Source: Verrucomicrobiota bacterium
Lineage (GTDB): Bacteria > Verrucomicrobiota > Verrucomicrobiia > Opitutales > Opitutaceae
NCBI GenBank assembly: GCA_016222805.1
Contig: JACRQG010000042.1
Span: 1 to 58,348 of the forward strand
Length of the DNA: 58,348 bases
Reading direction: 5' to 3'
Part shown: piece after piece, positions 26,560 through 35,875 of the stretch
How the letters are laid out: each line of letters starts with the position of its first letter
Position numbering within the stretch: position 1 is the stretch's first letter
Translations under genes and position numbers: made by a program
Notes under the pieces: model-generated
The model's input: the letters and a program-made list of their open reading frames with translations, nothing else
The model's database searches: none
Told to the model about the DNA's origin: nothing

Positions 26560-28041
26560 TTACGCCAGAATATCGGTTACCACCTTTGCCGGCAGGACGC
26601 CGGTCAGGCGCTGATCGAGGCCCTGGAACTTGAACGACAGGCGCTCGTGGTCGATGCCCATGAGGTGGAGGATGGTCGCGTGGAGGTCGCGGATATGCAC
26701 CGGGTCCTTCACGATGTTGTAGGAAAAGTCATCCGTCTCGCCGTAGACCGTGCCGCCCTTGATGCCTGCACCGGCGAGCCAGAGGCTGAAACAACGCGGA
26801 TGGTGATCGCGACCGTAGTTCGTCTCCGTCAGCGTCCCCTGACAGTAGACCGTGCGGCCGAACTCGCCGCCCCAGATCACGAGCGTGTCGTCGAGCAGCC
26901 CGCGCTGCTTCAAGTCCTGCACGAGGCCGTAGCAGGCCTGGTCGACGTCCTTGCACTGCTGCGCGAGGTCGCGCGGCAGCGTGCCATGCTGGTCCCAGCC
27001 CCGGTGGAAGATCTGCACGAAACGCACGCCACGCTCCACCAAGCGCCGTGCCATCAGCGCCGAACTCGCAAAGGTGCCGCGCACCCGGGCCTCCTCCCCG
27101 TAGAGTTGGAACGTCGCCTCCGGCTCACGGCCGAGGTCCGCGAGTTCGGGCAGGCTGGTCTGCATGCGAAACGCCATCTCGTACTGCTGCGTGCGAGTCT
27201 GGATCTCCGGATCCCCGAGGGCGTCGTAGCTGCGGCGGTTCAGCGCCTCGATGCCGTCCAACATGGAGCGCCGCAGTTCCCGCGGGATGCCCGGCGCGTC
27301 ATTGAGGTAGAGCACCGGATCGCCCGAGCCGCGGAACGACACGCCCGCGTGCTTGCCGGGCAGGAAGGCCGAGCCCCAGAGCCGCGCGGAGATCGCCTGA
27401 ACATTGGAGAACGGGCTGGTGTGCTTCGCGTGCAGCACCACGAACGCCGGCAGGTCCTGGTTCGCCGATCCGAGACCGTAGGCGAGCCAGGAGCCAAGGG
27501 AGGGCTTCCCGTTCTGCATCGTGCCGGTGTACATCAGCTGGTTGGCCGGCTCGTGGTTGATCGCGTCGGTCTTCATCGAGCGGATGATGCAGAGATCGTC
27601 CGCCATCCGGGCCGTCCACGGCAACAGTTCGCTAATCCAGGCTCCGCTCTGTCCGTGCTGCGCGAACTTGAAGATGCTGGGTGCCAGCGGAAACTTCTCC
27701 TGCCGCGCGGTCATGCCTGTCAGGCGCTCGCCTTCGCGAGCCAGGTAGTCCTTGAGGTCTTCCTTGAAGCGGTTGGCGAGGCCCGGCTTGTAGTCGAAAA
27801 GGTCGAGCTGCGAAGGCGCCCCGATGAGCGAGATGTAGATCGCGCGCTTTGCCTTCGGCGCGATGCTCCACGGCGGCGGTGGCGCAGCCGGAGTGCCGGC
27901 CGCCAGGGCACGCTCGCCCAGCAACGAAGCCAGGGCGGCGACGCCCAGACCCGTGCCGCTGCGCCGGAAGAACTGCCGGCGCGTGAACGCAGCGTTGAGG
28001 GTGTCAAGCGGCGCGAGCCAGTCAGGGGGGACGGGGGGCAT
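26560..28041 (-). CDS. DUF1501 family protein, Tat-exported (second copy)
   Basis: 493 residues from the ATG at 28041. A Tat signal TRRQFFRRSGTGLGVAALA is at about 20-38. The DUF1501 core is complete: APKAKRAIYISLIGAPSQLDLFDYKP, INHEPANQLMYTG, VIWGGEFGRT, GRDHHPRCFSLW and DDFSYNIVKDPVHIRDLHAT. It is clearly a paralogue of the copy at 21446-23005. It is the last gene of the run NHL propeller - sulfatase - PSCyt/PSD1 - DUF1501, with a 121-bp gap after PSD1. The activity is unknown; the fold is shared with phosphatases and sulfatases. Confidence 0.9.
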   Translation of the reverse strand: MPPVPPDWLAPLDTLNAAFTRRQFFRRSGTGLGVAALASLLGERALAAGTPAAPPPPWSIAPKAKRAIYISLIGAPSQLDLFDYKPGLANRFKEDLKDYLAREGERLTGMTARQEKFPLAPSIFKFAQHGQSGAWISELLPWTARMADDLCIIRSMKTDAINHEPANQLMYTGTMQNGKPSLGSWLAYGLGSANQDLPAFVVLHAKHTSPFSNVQAISARLWGSAFLPGKHAGVSFRGSGDPVLYLNDAPGIPRELRRSMLDGIEALNRRSYDALGDPEIQTRTQQYEMAFRMQTSLPELADLGREPEATFQLYGEEARVRGTFASSALMARRLVERGVRFVQIFHRGWDQHGTLPRDLAQQCKDVDQACYGLVQDLKQRGLLDDTLVIWGGEFGRTVYCQGTLTETNYGRDHHPRCFSLWLAGAGIKGGTVYGETDDFSYNIVKDPVHIRDLHATILHLMGIDHERLSFKFQGLDQRLTGVLPAKVVTDILA

Positions 28042-28162
28042 GGGAGAGAAAAGGGCGAGAGCGATTTACCCGACGGTCGCGGTCCACCTGGTCCGCGAAA
28101 CCCGGAGCAGGGCCGCCTTCGCCGCACGGCTTCGGACAAGGGGTGGCAGCAGCCGCCGCGGA

Positions 28163-31100
28163 CTATTTCGTGAGCGACTCATCGAGGTTCATGACCTGGC
28201 TCGCCACCAGGGTCCAGGCAGCCAGTTCGACCGGAGGAAGCGTGGGATCGCTCATCGAAGCCCCGACCTGGAGGAGGTCGCGGGCGAGCGCCGGCGATCC
28301 CCGATAGGTGGCCCGCGCCGCCTCGAGCGTGCGCCGCACCACCGCCCGCTCTTCGCGCCCCAACCGGCGGCCCAACAGCCACAGGGTGATCGCATCGAGG
28401 CGGCCATCATCGCGGCTGGCCTCGCGCATCGAGCGCGCCGCGAGTTGCCGCGACGCCTCGACAAACAAGGGTTCATTCAAGGTGACCAGGGCCTGCAGCG
28501 GAGTGTTGGTGCGGTCGCGGCGCACGCAGGTGACCTCGCGGCTCGGCGCGTTGAGAATGTCCATCGCCGGCGGCGGGGCGATGCGCTTCCAGATTGTATA
28601 GAGCGAACGCCGGTACAGGTCGTCGCCGGTGCCGGGACGGTAGAAGCGCGTGGTCGACTCCTTCATCGCCACCTCTTCCCAGATTCCCTCGGGCTGGTAG
28701 GGTCGCACCGGCAGGCCGCCGACCCTGGAAACCAGCAGCCCGGAAGCCGCGAGCGCCTGGTCGCGCAGTTGCTCGGCATCGAGTCGGTGCCGCGGCCCGC
28801 GCGCGAGCCAGCGGTTGCCCGGGTCCCGTTCCAGCAGTTCGGGCGTCGCCGCCGCCGACTGCCGGTAGGTGGCGCTCGTCACGATCAGCCGCACGAGGTG
28901 ACGGTAGTCCCAGCCCGACTCGCGGAATTCCACGGCAAGCCAATCGAGCAACCGCGGATGCGTCGGACGGGAACCGGTCACGCCGAAGTCGCCCGCCGAT
29001 TCCACCAGCCCGGTGCCGAAGAACTGCTGCCAGGCCCGGTTGACCGTGACGCGGGCGGTGAGAGGGTTCTCCGGGGCGACCAGCCAACGCGCGAGTCCGA
29101 GCCGGTTGCGCGGCGCCTCCGGAGGCATCGGGGGCAGCACCGCCGGCGTGCCCGCGCCGACCTTTTCCTGCGGCTGGTTATATTCGCCGCGATTCAGAAT
29201 GTGCGCGAACGGCTCCCCTTCCGTTTTCTCCTCCATGACGAGGCAAACCCCGCCGCGACGGCGCAGGACCGCCTCCTCCGCACGCAGGCGGTCGAGCTTT
29301 CGCCCCAGGGCCAGGGAGGGCTCGTCGGCGGTGGCGAGGAAGAACTCCCGCAGCACTTTCCTGTGCGCCGGAGTGCGTTTCTCCGGCGCCACCTGGAGGG
29401 CGGCGAAGGCCTCCACCGCGGCGCCCGCGGTCTTCGCCTGGGCGGCCACAAAACCCCGCCGGTAATGGCGAAGGTCCTGCACCCAGACCGAGCCCCCGGT
29501 CAACGGCGCCTCCGACCGCGAACCAAGGGTCAGCGGCGCCGTCGGCACGATGTCGGCGGGCACGTTGTTCACATTGCCGGCATTGGCGACGGACTTCCCG
29601 TCGACAAAAAGATCGATGACACGGTTGGCCCAGGCTCCAGAGTCGAAGGTGAACAGGACGTGATGCCATTCGCCGGGCCGCAGGGCGGCCCCGGCGAGTC
29701 CGTTGGCCTGGAAATCCGGACGTCCCCCGCGCAGCCGCAGGCCGATTTTGCCGTTCTCCAAGTAGAGTTCCCAGCCGGCGCCGCTTTCCCCCGCGTCCCG
29801 CGAGGAAACGAGCGGACCGCTCGGTGTTCCTTCGATGCGCACCAGGAGGCCGATGCTATCCGACTCCTCGCGGCGCAACGGCACCGGGGGGCCCACCACC
29901 CGGGAAGCGCCGTCCACCCGCAGGGCCGGCCCATACGGTCCGGACACCCCCGACGCGTCCTGCGGGCGGAGCGTCTCGGCCAACGGCGTGTCGTGCTCAC
30001 GCGGCAGAGGCGCCAGCACCGCCGCACTCGCCAGCCACGACGCGAAATCGACCTCGGCCTTCGCCGCCCGTTGCGGCAGCGCTGCCCGGAGGGTCTCAAT
30101 CTCCTCCTGGAGCGCGGTCCACCTCACCCGGTCCGCCGCGGCCGGCACGAAGACCGTCGGCCGGGTGTCGGCCACGTTGCCGTCCATCGCCGGCATGGTA
30201 TTGTGTCGGAAGAAGGCCGCCAGCGAGTAGAAGTCGCGCTTCGTGATCGGGTCGAACTTGTGATCGTGACACGAGGCGCAGCCCGTGGTCAGGCCGAGCC
30301 AGACGGCCCCCATGGTGTCGACGCGGTCCTTGGCGTAGATCACCTCGTACTCCTCGGGGATCGCGCCGCCTTCGCTGGTCGTCGGCACGCAGCGATTGTA
30401 GCCGGAGGCGACCTTTTGCTCGAGTGTTGCCCCGGGCAGGAGATCACCCGCCATCTGCTCGATGGTGAACTGATCGAAGGGCAGGTTGCGCTGGTAGGCA
30501 CCGATCACCCAGTCGCGGTACGGCCAGATCGAGCGGTAATTGTCGATATGGATGCCATGGGTGTCGGCGTAGCGCACCGCGTCGAGCCAGTATCGCGTAA
30601 AGTGTTCCGCGCACGCCGTCGTGGCCAGCAAGCGATCAACCACGCGATCGTAGGCGGCCGGCGACGGGTCGCGCTCAAACGCGGCGAGTTCCGCCGGCGT
30701 CGGTGGCAAGCCGGTGAGGTCAAGGGTCACGCGGCGCAGCAGGCGCGCGGGCGCCTCGTCGCGATGGGGCGGGAGCCGCTTTTCCTCCAGCGTCTCCGCG
30801 ATGAAGGCGTCGATTGGCCGGCGCACCCATTTTCCGCCGGCGGCCGGCACCGGCGGTCGGACCGGGGCGAGAAACGCCCAGTGCTCCTGGTAGGAGGCGC
30901 CCTCGGCGACCCAGCGCCGGAGCAACTCGCGCTCCTCGGGCTTGAGGGATTTGCGCGAATCGGGCGGCGGCATCACCTCGTCGTCGTGGCGCGAAAAGAT
31001 GCGCTCGATCAGGGCGCTAGCCTCGGGTTGGCCGGGGGTGATCGCCGGAAGATCGTCGCGCCGGGCCGTCGCGAACTCGGCGCGATCGAGCCGCAGGCGG

Positions 31101-31270
31101 GCCTTGCGCGTGCCGGAGTCCGGGCCATGGCAGAGAAAACAGTTCTCCGCCAGGATCGGCTGGATGTGCTCGTTGTAGGAGATCCGCCCGGGCACAGGCG
31201 CCGCGGCGTGCGCGCTCCCGACCAGCATGCCGGCCGCTGCCAGAAGGTATTGCGCGCCACTACTCCGCAT
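28163..31270 (-). CDS. PSCyt1-DUF1549-LamG-DUF1553 (PSD1) multidomain protein
   Basis: 1035 residues with a signal peptide (about 1-23). Order: PSCyt1 with haem site CFLCH (44-48), DUF1549/PSCyt2 with haem site CASCH (331-335) followed by DHKFDP, a LamG-like domain at about 450-610 (GPLVSSRD, WELYLENGKIGL, DLFVDGKSVAN), and DUF1553/PSD1 over the last 350 residues (LARWLVAPENPLTARVTVNR, SGWDYRHLVRLIVTSATYR). This is a planctomycete/verrucomicrobial signature protein, a periplasmic di-haem cytochrome with a carbohydrate-binding-like insert. Its catalytic role is not established. It follows the sulfatase gene after 18 bp and precedes a DUF1501 gene, so these form one operon. Confidence 0.93.
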   Translation of the reverse strand: MRSSGAQYLLAAAGMLVGSAHAAAPVPGRISYNEHIQPILAENCFLCHGPDSGTRKARLRLDRAEFATARRDDLPAITPGQPEASALIERIFSRHDDEVMPPPDSRKSLKPEERELLRRWVAEGASYQEHWAFLAPVRPPVPAAGGKWVRRPIDAFIAETLEEKRLPPHRDEAPARLLRRVTLDLTGLPPTPAELAAFERDPSPAAYDRVVDRLLATTACAEHFTRYWLDAVRYADTHGIHIDNYRSIWPYRDWVIGAYQRNLPFDQFTIEQMAGDLLPGATLEQKVASGYNRCVPTTSEGGAIPEEYEVIYAKDRVDTMGAVWLGLTTGCASCHDHKFDPITKRDFYSLAAFFRHNTMPAMDGNVADTRPTVFVPAAADRVRWTALQEEIETLRAALPQRAAKAEVDFASWLASAAVLAPLPREHDTPLAETLRPQDASGVSGPYGPALRVDGASRVVGPPVPLRREESDSIGLLVRIEGTPSGPLVSSRDAGESGAGWELYLENGKIGLRLRGGRPDFQANGLAGAALRPGEWHHVLFTFDSGAWANRVIDLFVDGKSVANAGNVNNVPADIVPTAPLTLGSRSEAPLTGGSVWVQDLRHYRRGFVAAQAKTAGAAVEAFAALQVAPEKRTPAHRKVLREFFLATADEPSLALGRKLDRLRAEEAVLRRRGGVCLVMEEKTEGEPFAHILNRGEYNQPQEKVGAGTPAVLPPMPPEAPRNRLGLARWLVAPENPLTARVTVNRAWQQFFGTGLVESAGDFGVTGSRPTHPRLLDWLAVEFRESGWDYRHLVRLIVTSATYRQSAAATPELLERDPGNRWLARGPRHRLDAEQLRDQALAASGLLVSRVGGLPVRPYQPEGIWEEVAMKESTTRFYRPGTGDDLYRRSLYTIWKRIAPPPAMDILNAPSREVTCVRRDRTNTPLQALVTLNEPLFVEASRQLAARSMREASRDDGRLDAITLWLLGRRLGREERAVVRRTLEAARATYRGSPALARDLLQVGASMSDPTLPPVELAAWTLVASQVMNLDESLTK

Positions 31271-31288
31271 GGTCCCGGTCTTTCTTTC

Positions 31289-32809
31289 TCACCGCGCCGC
31301 CGGACCATCGAGTCCGCTGATCGGCCAGAGGGCCGTCGGCACGTGTTGCTCCTTCAGGATCGTGGACAGGCGCACGACGATGTCCGGGTGCTGCGCCGCC
31401 AGGTTGCGCGTCTCGGCGCGGTCCTCCTTCAGGTTGAAAAGCTCCACGGTGAGCGCCTGTTTCTTCGCCTTGCCCGCGCCGTGCAGGCCGGTGCGGATCA
31501 GCTTCCAGTCGCCTGCCCGCACGGTTTGCTGGCCGCCATAACCCTGCGCCTCGCGATAGAGGAAGGGACGCTCGGGTTGGGTACGGCCGAGCAGCGTGGG
31601 CGCGAAACTGATGCCATCGATGCCCGCGGGCGTCGCTTCCTTCGCCCCGGCGAGTTCCAGCAGGGTCGGCAGGCAGTCTTCGAAACCGATCACCCGCTCG
31701 CTGGTGGTCCCCGGGGCGATCCGGCCGGTCCAGCGCACGAGGAACGGCACGCGGAAACCGCCTTCGTAGTAGGAACCCTTGCGTCCGCGCAGCCCGCCCG
31801 CGCTCTGGAAGAACTCCTCGTCCGTGCCGCCGAGTCGATCGTAGAGCGGACCATTGTCGCTGGTGAAGATCACGATCGTCTTCTCGCGCAGCCCAAACTC
31901 GTCGACCATCGCGAGCAGGCGTCCGATTTCCCGGTCGAGGCGCGTGACCATCGCCGCGTAGGCGGCCCGCGGCGTGCGGTGCGGCAGGTAACCGCGGCCG
32001 CCCGGGTAAGGTTCCTCGGGAAAGGCATCCTTGTATTCCGCCAGTGAATCCTCCGGCACCTGCAGGGCCAGGTGCGGCACCGTCGTGGGATAATAGAGGA
32101 AGAACGGCCGGCTGCGGTTGTCGCGCAGGAACTGGCGCGCCGCCTCGTTGATCCGGTCGGGAGCGTAGTCGCGGCCGGTGAACTGCGCATAGCTCTTGGG
32201 ATCCCGCGGGTCGGCGCCCTCCGGCAGCCGCTGGTGCGCGCTGAAGGCCGGGTTGTCCAACGGCACCTTGTCGCGGTTGCGCCACAGGCTGACCGGGTAG
32301 AAATTATGGGCGACCGCCTGGCAGTTGTAGCCGAAGAAGAGGTCGATGCCCTGCGTGTTGGGATCCCCGGTGCTGCCGACCGCCCCGAGGCCCCACTTGC
32401 CGAAGGCCCCGGTGGCATAGCCGAGCCCCTTCAGGGTGAGCGGGAGCTTCAGTTCGCCGGGCGGCACGGGTTCCTGGCCCTCGGCCAGGCTGCCCGCCTG
32501 TCCGACGCCGCCGCGGTTGTTGCGGATGTAGGCGTGCCCCGGGTGTTTTCCCGTCATCAGCACGCAGCGCGACGGCGCACAGACGTTGTGTCCCGAATAC
32601 GCCTGCGTGAAGCGCATGCCGTCGCGGGCCAGCTGATCGAGGTTCGGCGTGCGGATCTTCTTCTGCCCGTACGCTCCGATGTCGCCGTATCCAAGATCGT
32701 CCGCCAGGAGGAAGACGATGTTCGGACGGGCGGCCTCCGCCGCGACGGCCGCGGCGGACAGCACACCCGCCAGGAGGAACGACAGGTGGCGGAGTTTCGG
32801 GGATTTCAT
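31289..32809 (-). CDS. Secreted arylsulfatase-like S1 sulfatase
   Basis: 506 residues with a signal peptide (about 1-24). It has LLADDLGYGDIGAYG near 34-48, formylglycine motif C77-A-P-S-R, GKWGLGAVGS, and TSDNGPLYDRLGG with the metal Asp-Asn pair, plus a LIRTGLHG...ELFNLKEDRAETRNLA C-terminal block. All standard S1 active-site segments are present, so it should be active if the Cys is converted. It lies 13 bp after the NHL propeller gene and 18 bp before the PSCyt/PSD1 gene. The substrate is unknown, probably a sulfated polysaccharide. Confidence 0.94.
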   Translation of the reverse strand: MKSPKLRHLSFLLAGVLSAAAVAAEAARPNIVFLLADDLGYGDIGAYGQKKIRTPNLDQLARDGMRFTQAYSGHNVCAPSRCVLMTGKHPGHAYIRNNRGGVGQAGSLAEGQEPVPPGELKLPLTLKGLGYATGAFGKWGLGAVGSTGDPNTQGIDLFFGYNCQAVAHNFYPVSLWRNRDKVPLDNPAFSAHQRLPEGADPRDPKSYAQFTGRDYAPDRINEAARQFLRDNRSRPFFLYYPTTVPHLALQVPEDSLAEYKDAFPEEPYPGGRGYLPHRTPRAAYAAMVTRLDREIGRLLAMVDEFGLREKTIVIFTSDNGPLYDRLGGTDEEFFQSAGGLRGRKGSYYEGGFRVPFLVRWTGRIAPGTTSERVIGFEDCLPTLLELAGAKEATPAGIDGISFAPTLLGRTQPERPFLYREAQGYGGQQTVRAGDWKLIRTGLHGAGKAKKQALTVELFNLKEDRAETRNLAAQHPDIVVRLSTILKEQHVPTALWPISGLDGPAAR

Positions 32810-32822
32810 CGGGGAAAGCGCG

Positions 32823-33878
32823 TCAGCGCCGGACGGCCCGCTGCAACTTGGTCAACCGGCCGGCGAAGTTCCAGTCCTGCACAAAGAGGTTTCCGTCGCG
32901 ATCAAACGACACCCCGTGCGGCGCGATGAAGATGCCGTCGCGCCAGAGCTCCGGGGCGAGCTTGAAGGCGGCCCACTGCTTCTGGTCGGGATTGTCGCCC
33001 AGGGTGACCACGATCGCCCCGGACTTGTCGACGACCACGACGCGACCCTCGAGCTCGGCCACCGCCACGAATTCGCCCTGGATCGACACGGCACACGGGC
33101 GGCGCAGGCCGGTGGCGACGGTACGGACGAACTTCCCCTCGAGGTCGAGGTGCACCAGACGGCGGTTTTCCCGATCACACACGAGCAGGAGGGGCGCGCC
33201 GAACCGGGTGTCGAGGGCGATGCCGTGGCAGGTCTTGAACTGCCCGTCGCCCTCCCCACGCGTGCCAATCGTCTTCAGGTACTTCTGCTGGGCGCTGTAA
33301 ACGTGGATCACGCTCGCACCGTAGCCATCCGCCACGTACACGCGGCCATCCGGCCCCACGGCGACCGCCGTCGGACGGTATGCCGTCGGCTTCTTCTTGG
33401 CGTCGGCCGGCTGATCATAAAAACCGCTCTCCCTCGGCACGCCGAGCTTCCAGATCGCCCGCCCGTCGAGGTCGAGCTTCACCGCCTGCGCGCCTTTGAC
33501 ATGCGCCGCATAGATGTACTCGCGCCCGCCCTCTTCGCGCAGGGAGAAGCCGTGGATGCCGCTGAACTCCGGCGCGATCGCCTTCAGGAATTTCCCGGAG
33601 GCATCGAAGACCAGGCTTCCCGTGTTGTCGGCATCGGTGGAAACGTAGATCCGGCCGGCCTTGTCGACACCGACGCCGCCGTGCGTCGGACCGAGCGAGA
33701 CGTTGGCCGGGAGCTTGGCCCAGCCGGCGGCGACTTCGAACCGCCAGGCGCCGCTCCCAAGGGGAGCCGCCGGCAGCGGGGTCGCGGTCACCTGCCCAAG
33801 GGGCAAGGTGAAATCAACATGAGCCAGCAAGGAAACTGGCATGGCAATAGCCAGGAGGAGCGGGGTACGTGGGAACAC
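32823..33878 (-). CDS. Secreted NHL-repeat beta-propeller protein
   Basis: 351 residues from a GTG at 33878, chosen because it starts a short signal peptide (VFPRTPLLLAIAMPVSLLAH) and leaves 122 bp to the divergent hflX; an ATG at 33959 would add 27 basic residues and leave only 41 bp. The rest repeats the NHL/six-bladed propeller pattern: GVGVDKAGRIYVSTDADN, AVAVGPDGRVYVADGYG, GIALDTRFGAPLLLVCDREN, GVSFDRDGNLFVQDW. Propellers of this kind bind ligands or proteins. It is the first gene of a four-gene operon with a sulfatase, PSCyt/PSD1 and DUF1501. The partner and role are unknown. Confidence 0.85.
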   Translation of the reverse strand: MFPRTPLLLAIAMPVSLLAHVDFTLPLGQVTATPLPAAPLGSGAWRFEVAAGWAKLPANVSLGPTHGGVGVDKAGRIYVSTDADNTGSLVFDASGKFLKAIAPEFSGIHGFSLREEGGREYIYAAHVKGAQAVKLDLDGRAIWKLGVPRESGFYDQPADAKKKPTAYRPTAVAVGPDGRVYVADGYGASVIHVYSAQQKYLKTIGTRGEGDGQFKTCHGIALDTRFGAPLLLVCDRENRRLVHLDLEGKFVRTVATGLRRPCAVSIQGEFVAVAELEGRVVVVDKSGAIVVTLGDNPDQKQWAAFKLAPELWRDGIFIAPHGVSFDRDGNLFVQDWNFAGRLTKLQRAVRR

Positions 33879-34000
33879 GCGCGCACGCTGGCGACGCGAT
33901 CCGGCGCCGTCAAGTAGCGCCCGCGGCGCCTCCCCTTTCCCTGCCGCTGTCGCGCCCATTGACGCCGGTGTGCCGCCGTCCCACGCTCCCGGGCTCCTTC

Positions 34001-35275
34001 ATGGCTGACTTCCTGACCGACAAACCCGCCAAGCTCGAACGCGCCTTTCTCGTGGGGGTGCAGACGCCCGACATGGCCGCCGGCGAGGCCGCGGAGTTGC
34101 TCGCGGAACTGAAGGAGCTGGTCGAGAACCTCCGCATCACGGTCGCGCGGTCGGAACTGGTCACCCTGCGACGCGCGACCCCCGCCCTCCTGCTCGGCAG
34201 CGGCAAGGCCGAGTCCCTCGTGGCGCTGGCGAAGGCCGACGGCGCCGATGTCATCGTGTTTGATGAGGAGCTCTCCCCCGCGCAGCAGCGCAACTGGGAG
34301 GAGCTCTCCGGGCTGGCGGTGATCGACCGCCAGGAGGTCATCCTGGAGATCTTCGCCGATCGCGCCCACACACGGGAGGCAATCCTCCAGGTGGCCCTGG
34401 CCCGCATGGAGTATTCGCTGCCGCGCCTGACCCGCGCGTGGACGCATCTGTCGCGCCAGCGCGGCAAGGGGGCGATGGGCGGCGAGGGCGAGACCCAGTT
34501 GGAGCAGGATCGCCGCATCGTCCGCGACCGGATCGCCCACCTGAAGGCGGAGCTGGCCCGTGTCGTGCAGCATCGCGACGTGCAGCGCCGGAGACGCCAG
34601 CGTGTGCCCGTGCCCACCTGCTCGATCGTCGGCTACACCAACGCCGGCAAGTCCACCCTCCTCAACACCCTTACCGGCGCGCAGGTGCTCGCGGCCGACA
34701 AGCTCTTCGCCACGCTCGATCCCACCACGCGCCAGCTCGTGCTGCGCGGCAACCAGAAGCTGCTCGTCACCGACACGGTCGGCTTCATCCGCCGGCTGCC
34801 CCACGGCCTCGTAGAGGCCTTCAAGGCGACCCTCGAGGAGGTGGTGGTGGCGGACTTCCTGGTGCACGTGCTCGACGTCACAAACCCGAACGTCGAGCAC
34901 CACCATGCCACCACGCTCGCGGTGCTCGGCGAACTGGGCGCCGCCGGCAAGACGATGGTGACGGTCTTCAACAAAATCGACGCCGCCACTCCCGCCGCGC
35001 TCGCCCGCGCGCGCCGGCTCGCCCCGGACGGGCTGTTTGTCAGTGCGCTCTCCCGGGAGGGACTCGACACCCTGGAGGCGCGCTGCCTCGAACTGATCGC
35101 CGAGGCCCACGAAGCCACCGAGTTGTTCGTGCCCCACGACCGTTACGACGTCATCGCCCGGCTCCACGCCGTCGGTCACGTACAGTCGGAGGAGCAACTG
35201 GACGAAGGCGTGCGCCTGCTCGGTCGCTATCCGGCGGCCCAGGCCGCCTTCTTCGCCCCGTTTGTGGTGAAGTAA
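34001..35275 (+). CDS. hflX: Ribosome-associated GTPase HflX
   Basis: 424 residues from the ATG at 34001. The HflX N-terminal domain includes LLLGSGKAE and VIVFDEELSPAQQRNWE, then the RGKGAMGGEGETQLEQDRR linker. The G domain has P-loop GYTNAGKS (211-218), switch/G3 DTVGF (258-262) and G4 NKID (324-327). HflX splits stalled 70S ribosomes after heat or antibiotic stress. It is the only clear housekeeping gene in the window, divergent from the NHL propeller operon and convergent with the Dabb gene. Confidence 0.97.
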   Translation: MADFLTDKPAKLERAFLVGVQTPDMAAGEAAELLAELKELVENLRITVARSELVTLRRATPALLLGSGKAESLVALAKADGADVIVFDEELSPAQQRNWEELSGLAVIDRQEVILEIFADRAHTREAILQVALARMEYSLPRLTRAWTHLSRQRGKGAMGGEGETQLEQDRRIVRDRIAHLKAELARVVQHRDVQRRRRQRVPVPTCSIVGYTNAGKSTLLNTLTGAQVLAADKLFATLDPTTRQLVLRGNQKLLVTDTVGFIRRLPHGLVEAFKATLEEVVVADFLVHVLDVTNPNVEHHHATTLAVLGELGAAGKTMVTVFNKIDAATPAALARARRLAPDGLFVSALSREGLDTLEARCLELIAEAHEATELFVPHDRYDVIARLHAVGHVQSEEQLDEGVRLLGRYPAAQAAFFAPFVVK

Positions 35276-35296
35276 ACGGCCGGGGCGAAAGACCGC

Positions 35297-35394
35297 GTGG
35301 GCGGGGCGCCGACTCTCGGCCGGCCTCGCCGCGGCCGGCTACAGTCGAAACGAAGTTCGAGCGTCAGCAGTGTCCGCGACCGTTGGCCGCGGAC
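35297..35394. terminator. Palindromic element plus hairpin between convergent genes
   Basis: The 144-bp gap between hflX and the Dabb gene holds a TGTAG-type element half (35297-35343, ending CCGGCTACA) and a 7-bp perfect hairpin GTCCGCG (35372-35378) / CGCGGAC (35388-35394) with a 9-nt loop. Neither is followed by a clear T-run. Its position between two convergent stop codons suggests bidirectional transcript ending. Confidence 0.5.
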
Positions 35395-35419
35395 GTCTGC
35401 CCCCGGCCACAGTCGCGGT

Positions 35420-35719
35420 TTACTCCGCGTCGTAGATCTGCACGCGCGTCCAGAACGTCTTGAAGTTCTCGACGAACGCGAGGTGCAGCGGATCGACCTG
35501 GTAGGCGTCGTGCGCCGCGACGTCGCGGCAGACCACCGTCAGCGCCACCGAGTAGGAGTCATCGATGATCGGCCGCTTGGCGGTCTTCGCCGGCGTGCCG
35601 ACGTAGATCTTGTCCACCGCCTTGATTCCACCGAGCGATTCGACTCCGCGGCGAAAATCCGCGCGTTGGGCCGGGGTCAGGTCAGGTTTCAGCCAGAAGT
35701 AAACAGTATGGACGAGCAT
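35420..35719 (-). CDS. Dabb-family (stress-responsive A/B barrel) protein
   Basis: 99 residues starting MLVHTVYFWLKPDLTPAQ, which is the usual start of Dabb-domain dimeric alpha-beta barrel proteins, and ending FVENFKTFWTRVQIYDAE. GTPAKTAKRP and SYSVALTVVCRD supply the central strands. Such small cytoplasmic proteins form ferredoxin-like dimers; a few are enzymes, most have no known role. It lies alone between the convergent hflX and the downstream end of the Opp-like genes. Confidence 0.9.
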   Translation of the reverse strand: MLVHTVYFWLKPDLTPAQRADFRRGVESLGGIKAVDKIYVGTPAKTAKRPIIDDSYSVALTVVCRDVAAHDAYQVDPLHLAFVENFKTFWTRVQIYDAE

Positions 35720-35875
35720 GGGACGCGCAGGGTGGGAGGGCCGCCGAGCGGGGTCAAATCGTGAAACGCGACCGGCCGCCGAAGCGGTGGAGGGCCACTC
35801 GGCAATCGCTCGTGCCCCGGCGTGCTTCCACGTTTTGCGATGGGACCCCGGGCCGCGAATGGACGCTTTCCGCCC

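Noticed and set aside
27863-32047. 1394-codon plus-strand open frame
   Set aside because: It is antisense to an intact PSCyt/PSD1 gene and parts of a sulfatase and a DUF1501 gene; no domain or signal is visible.
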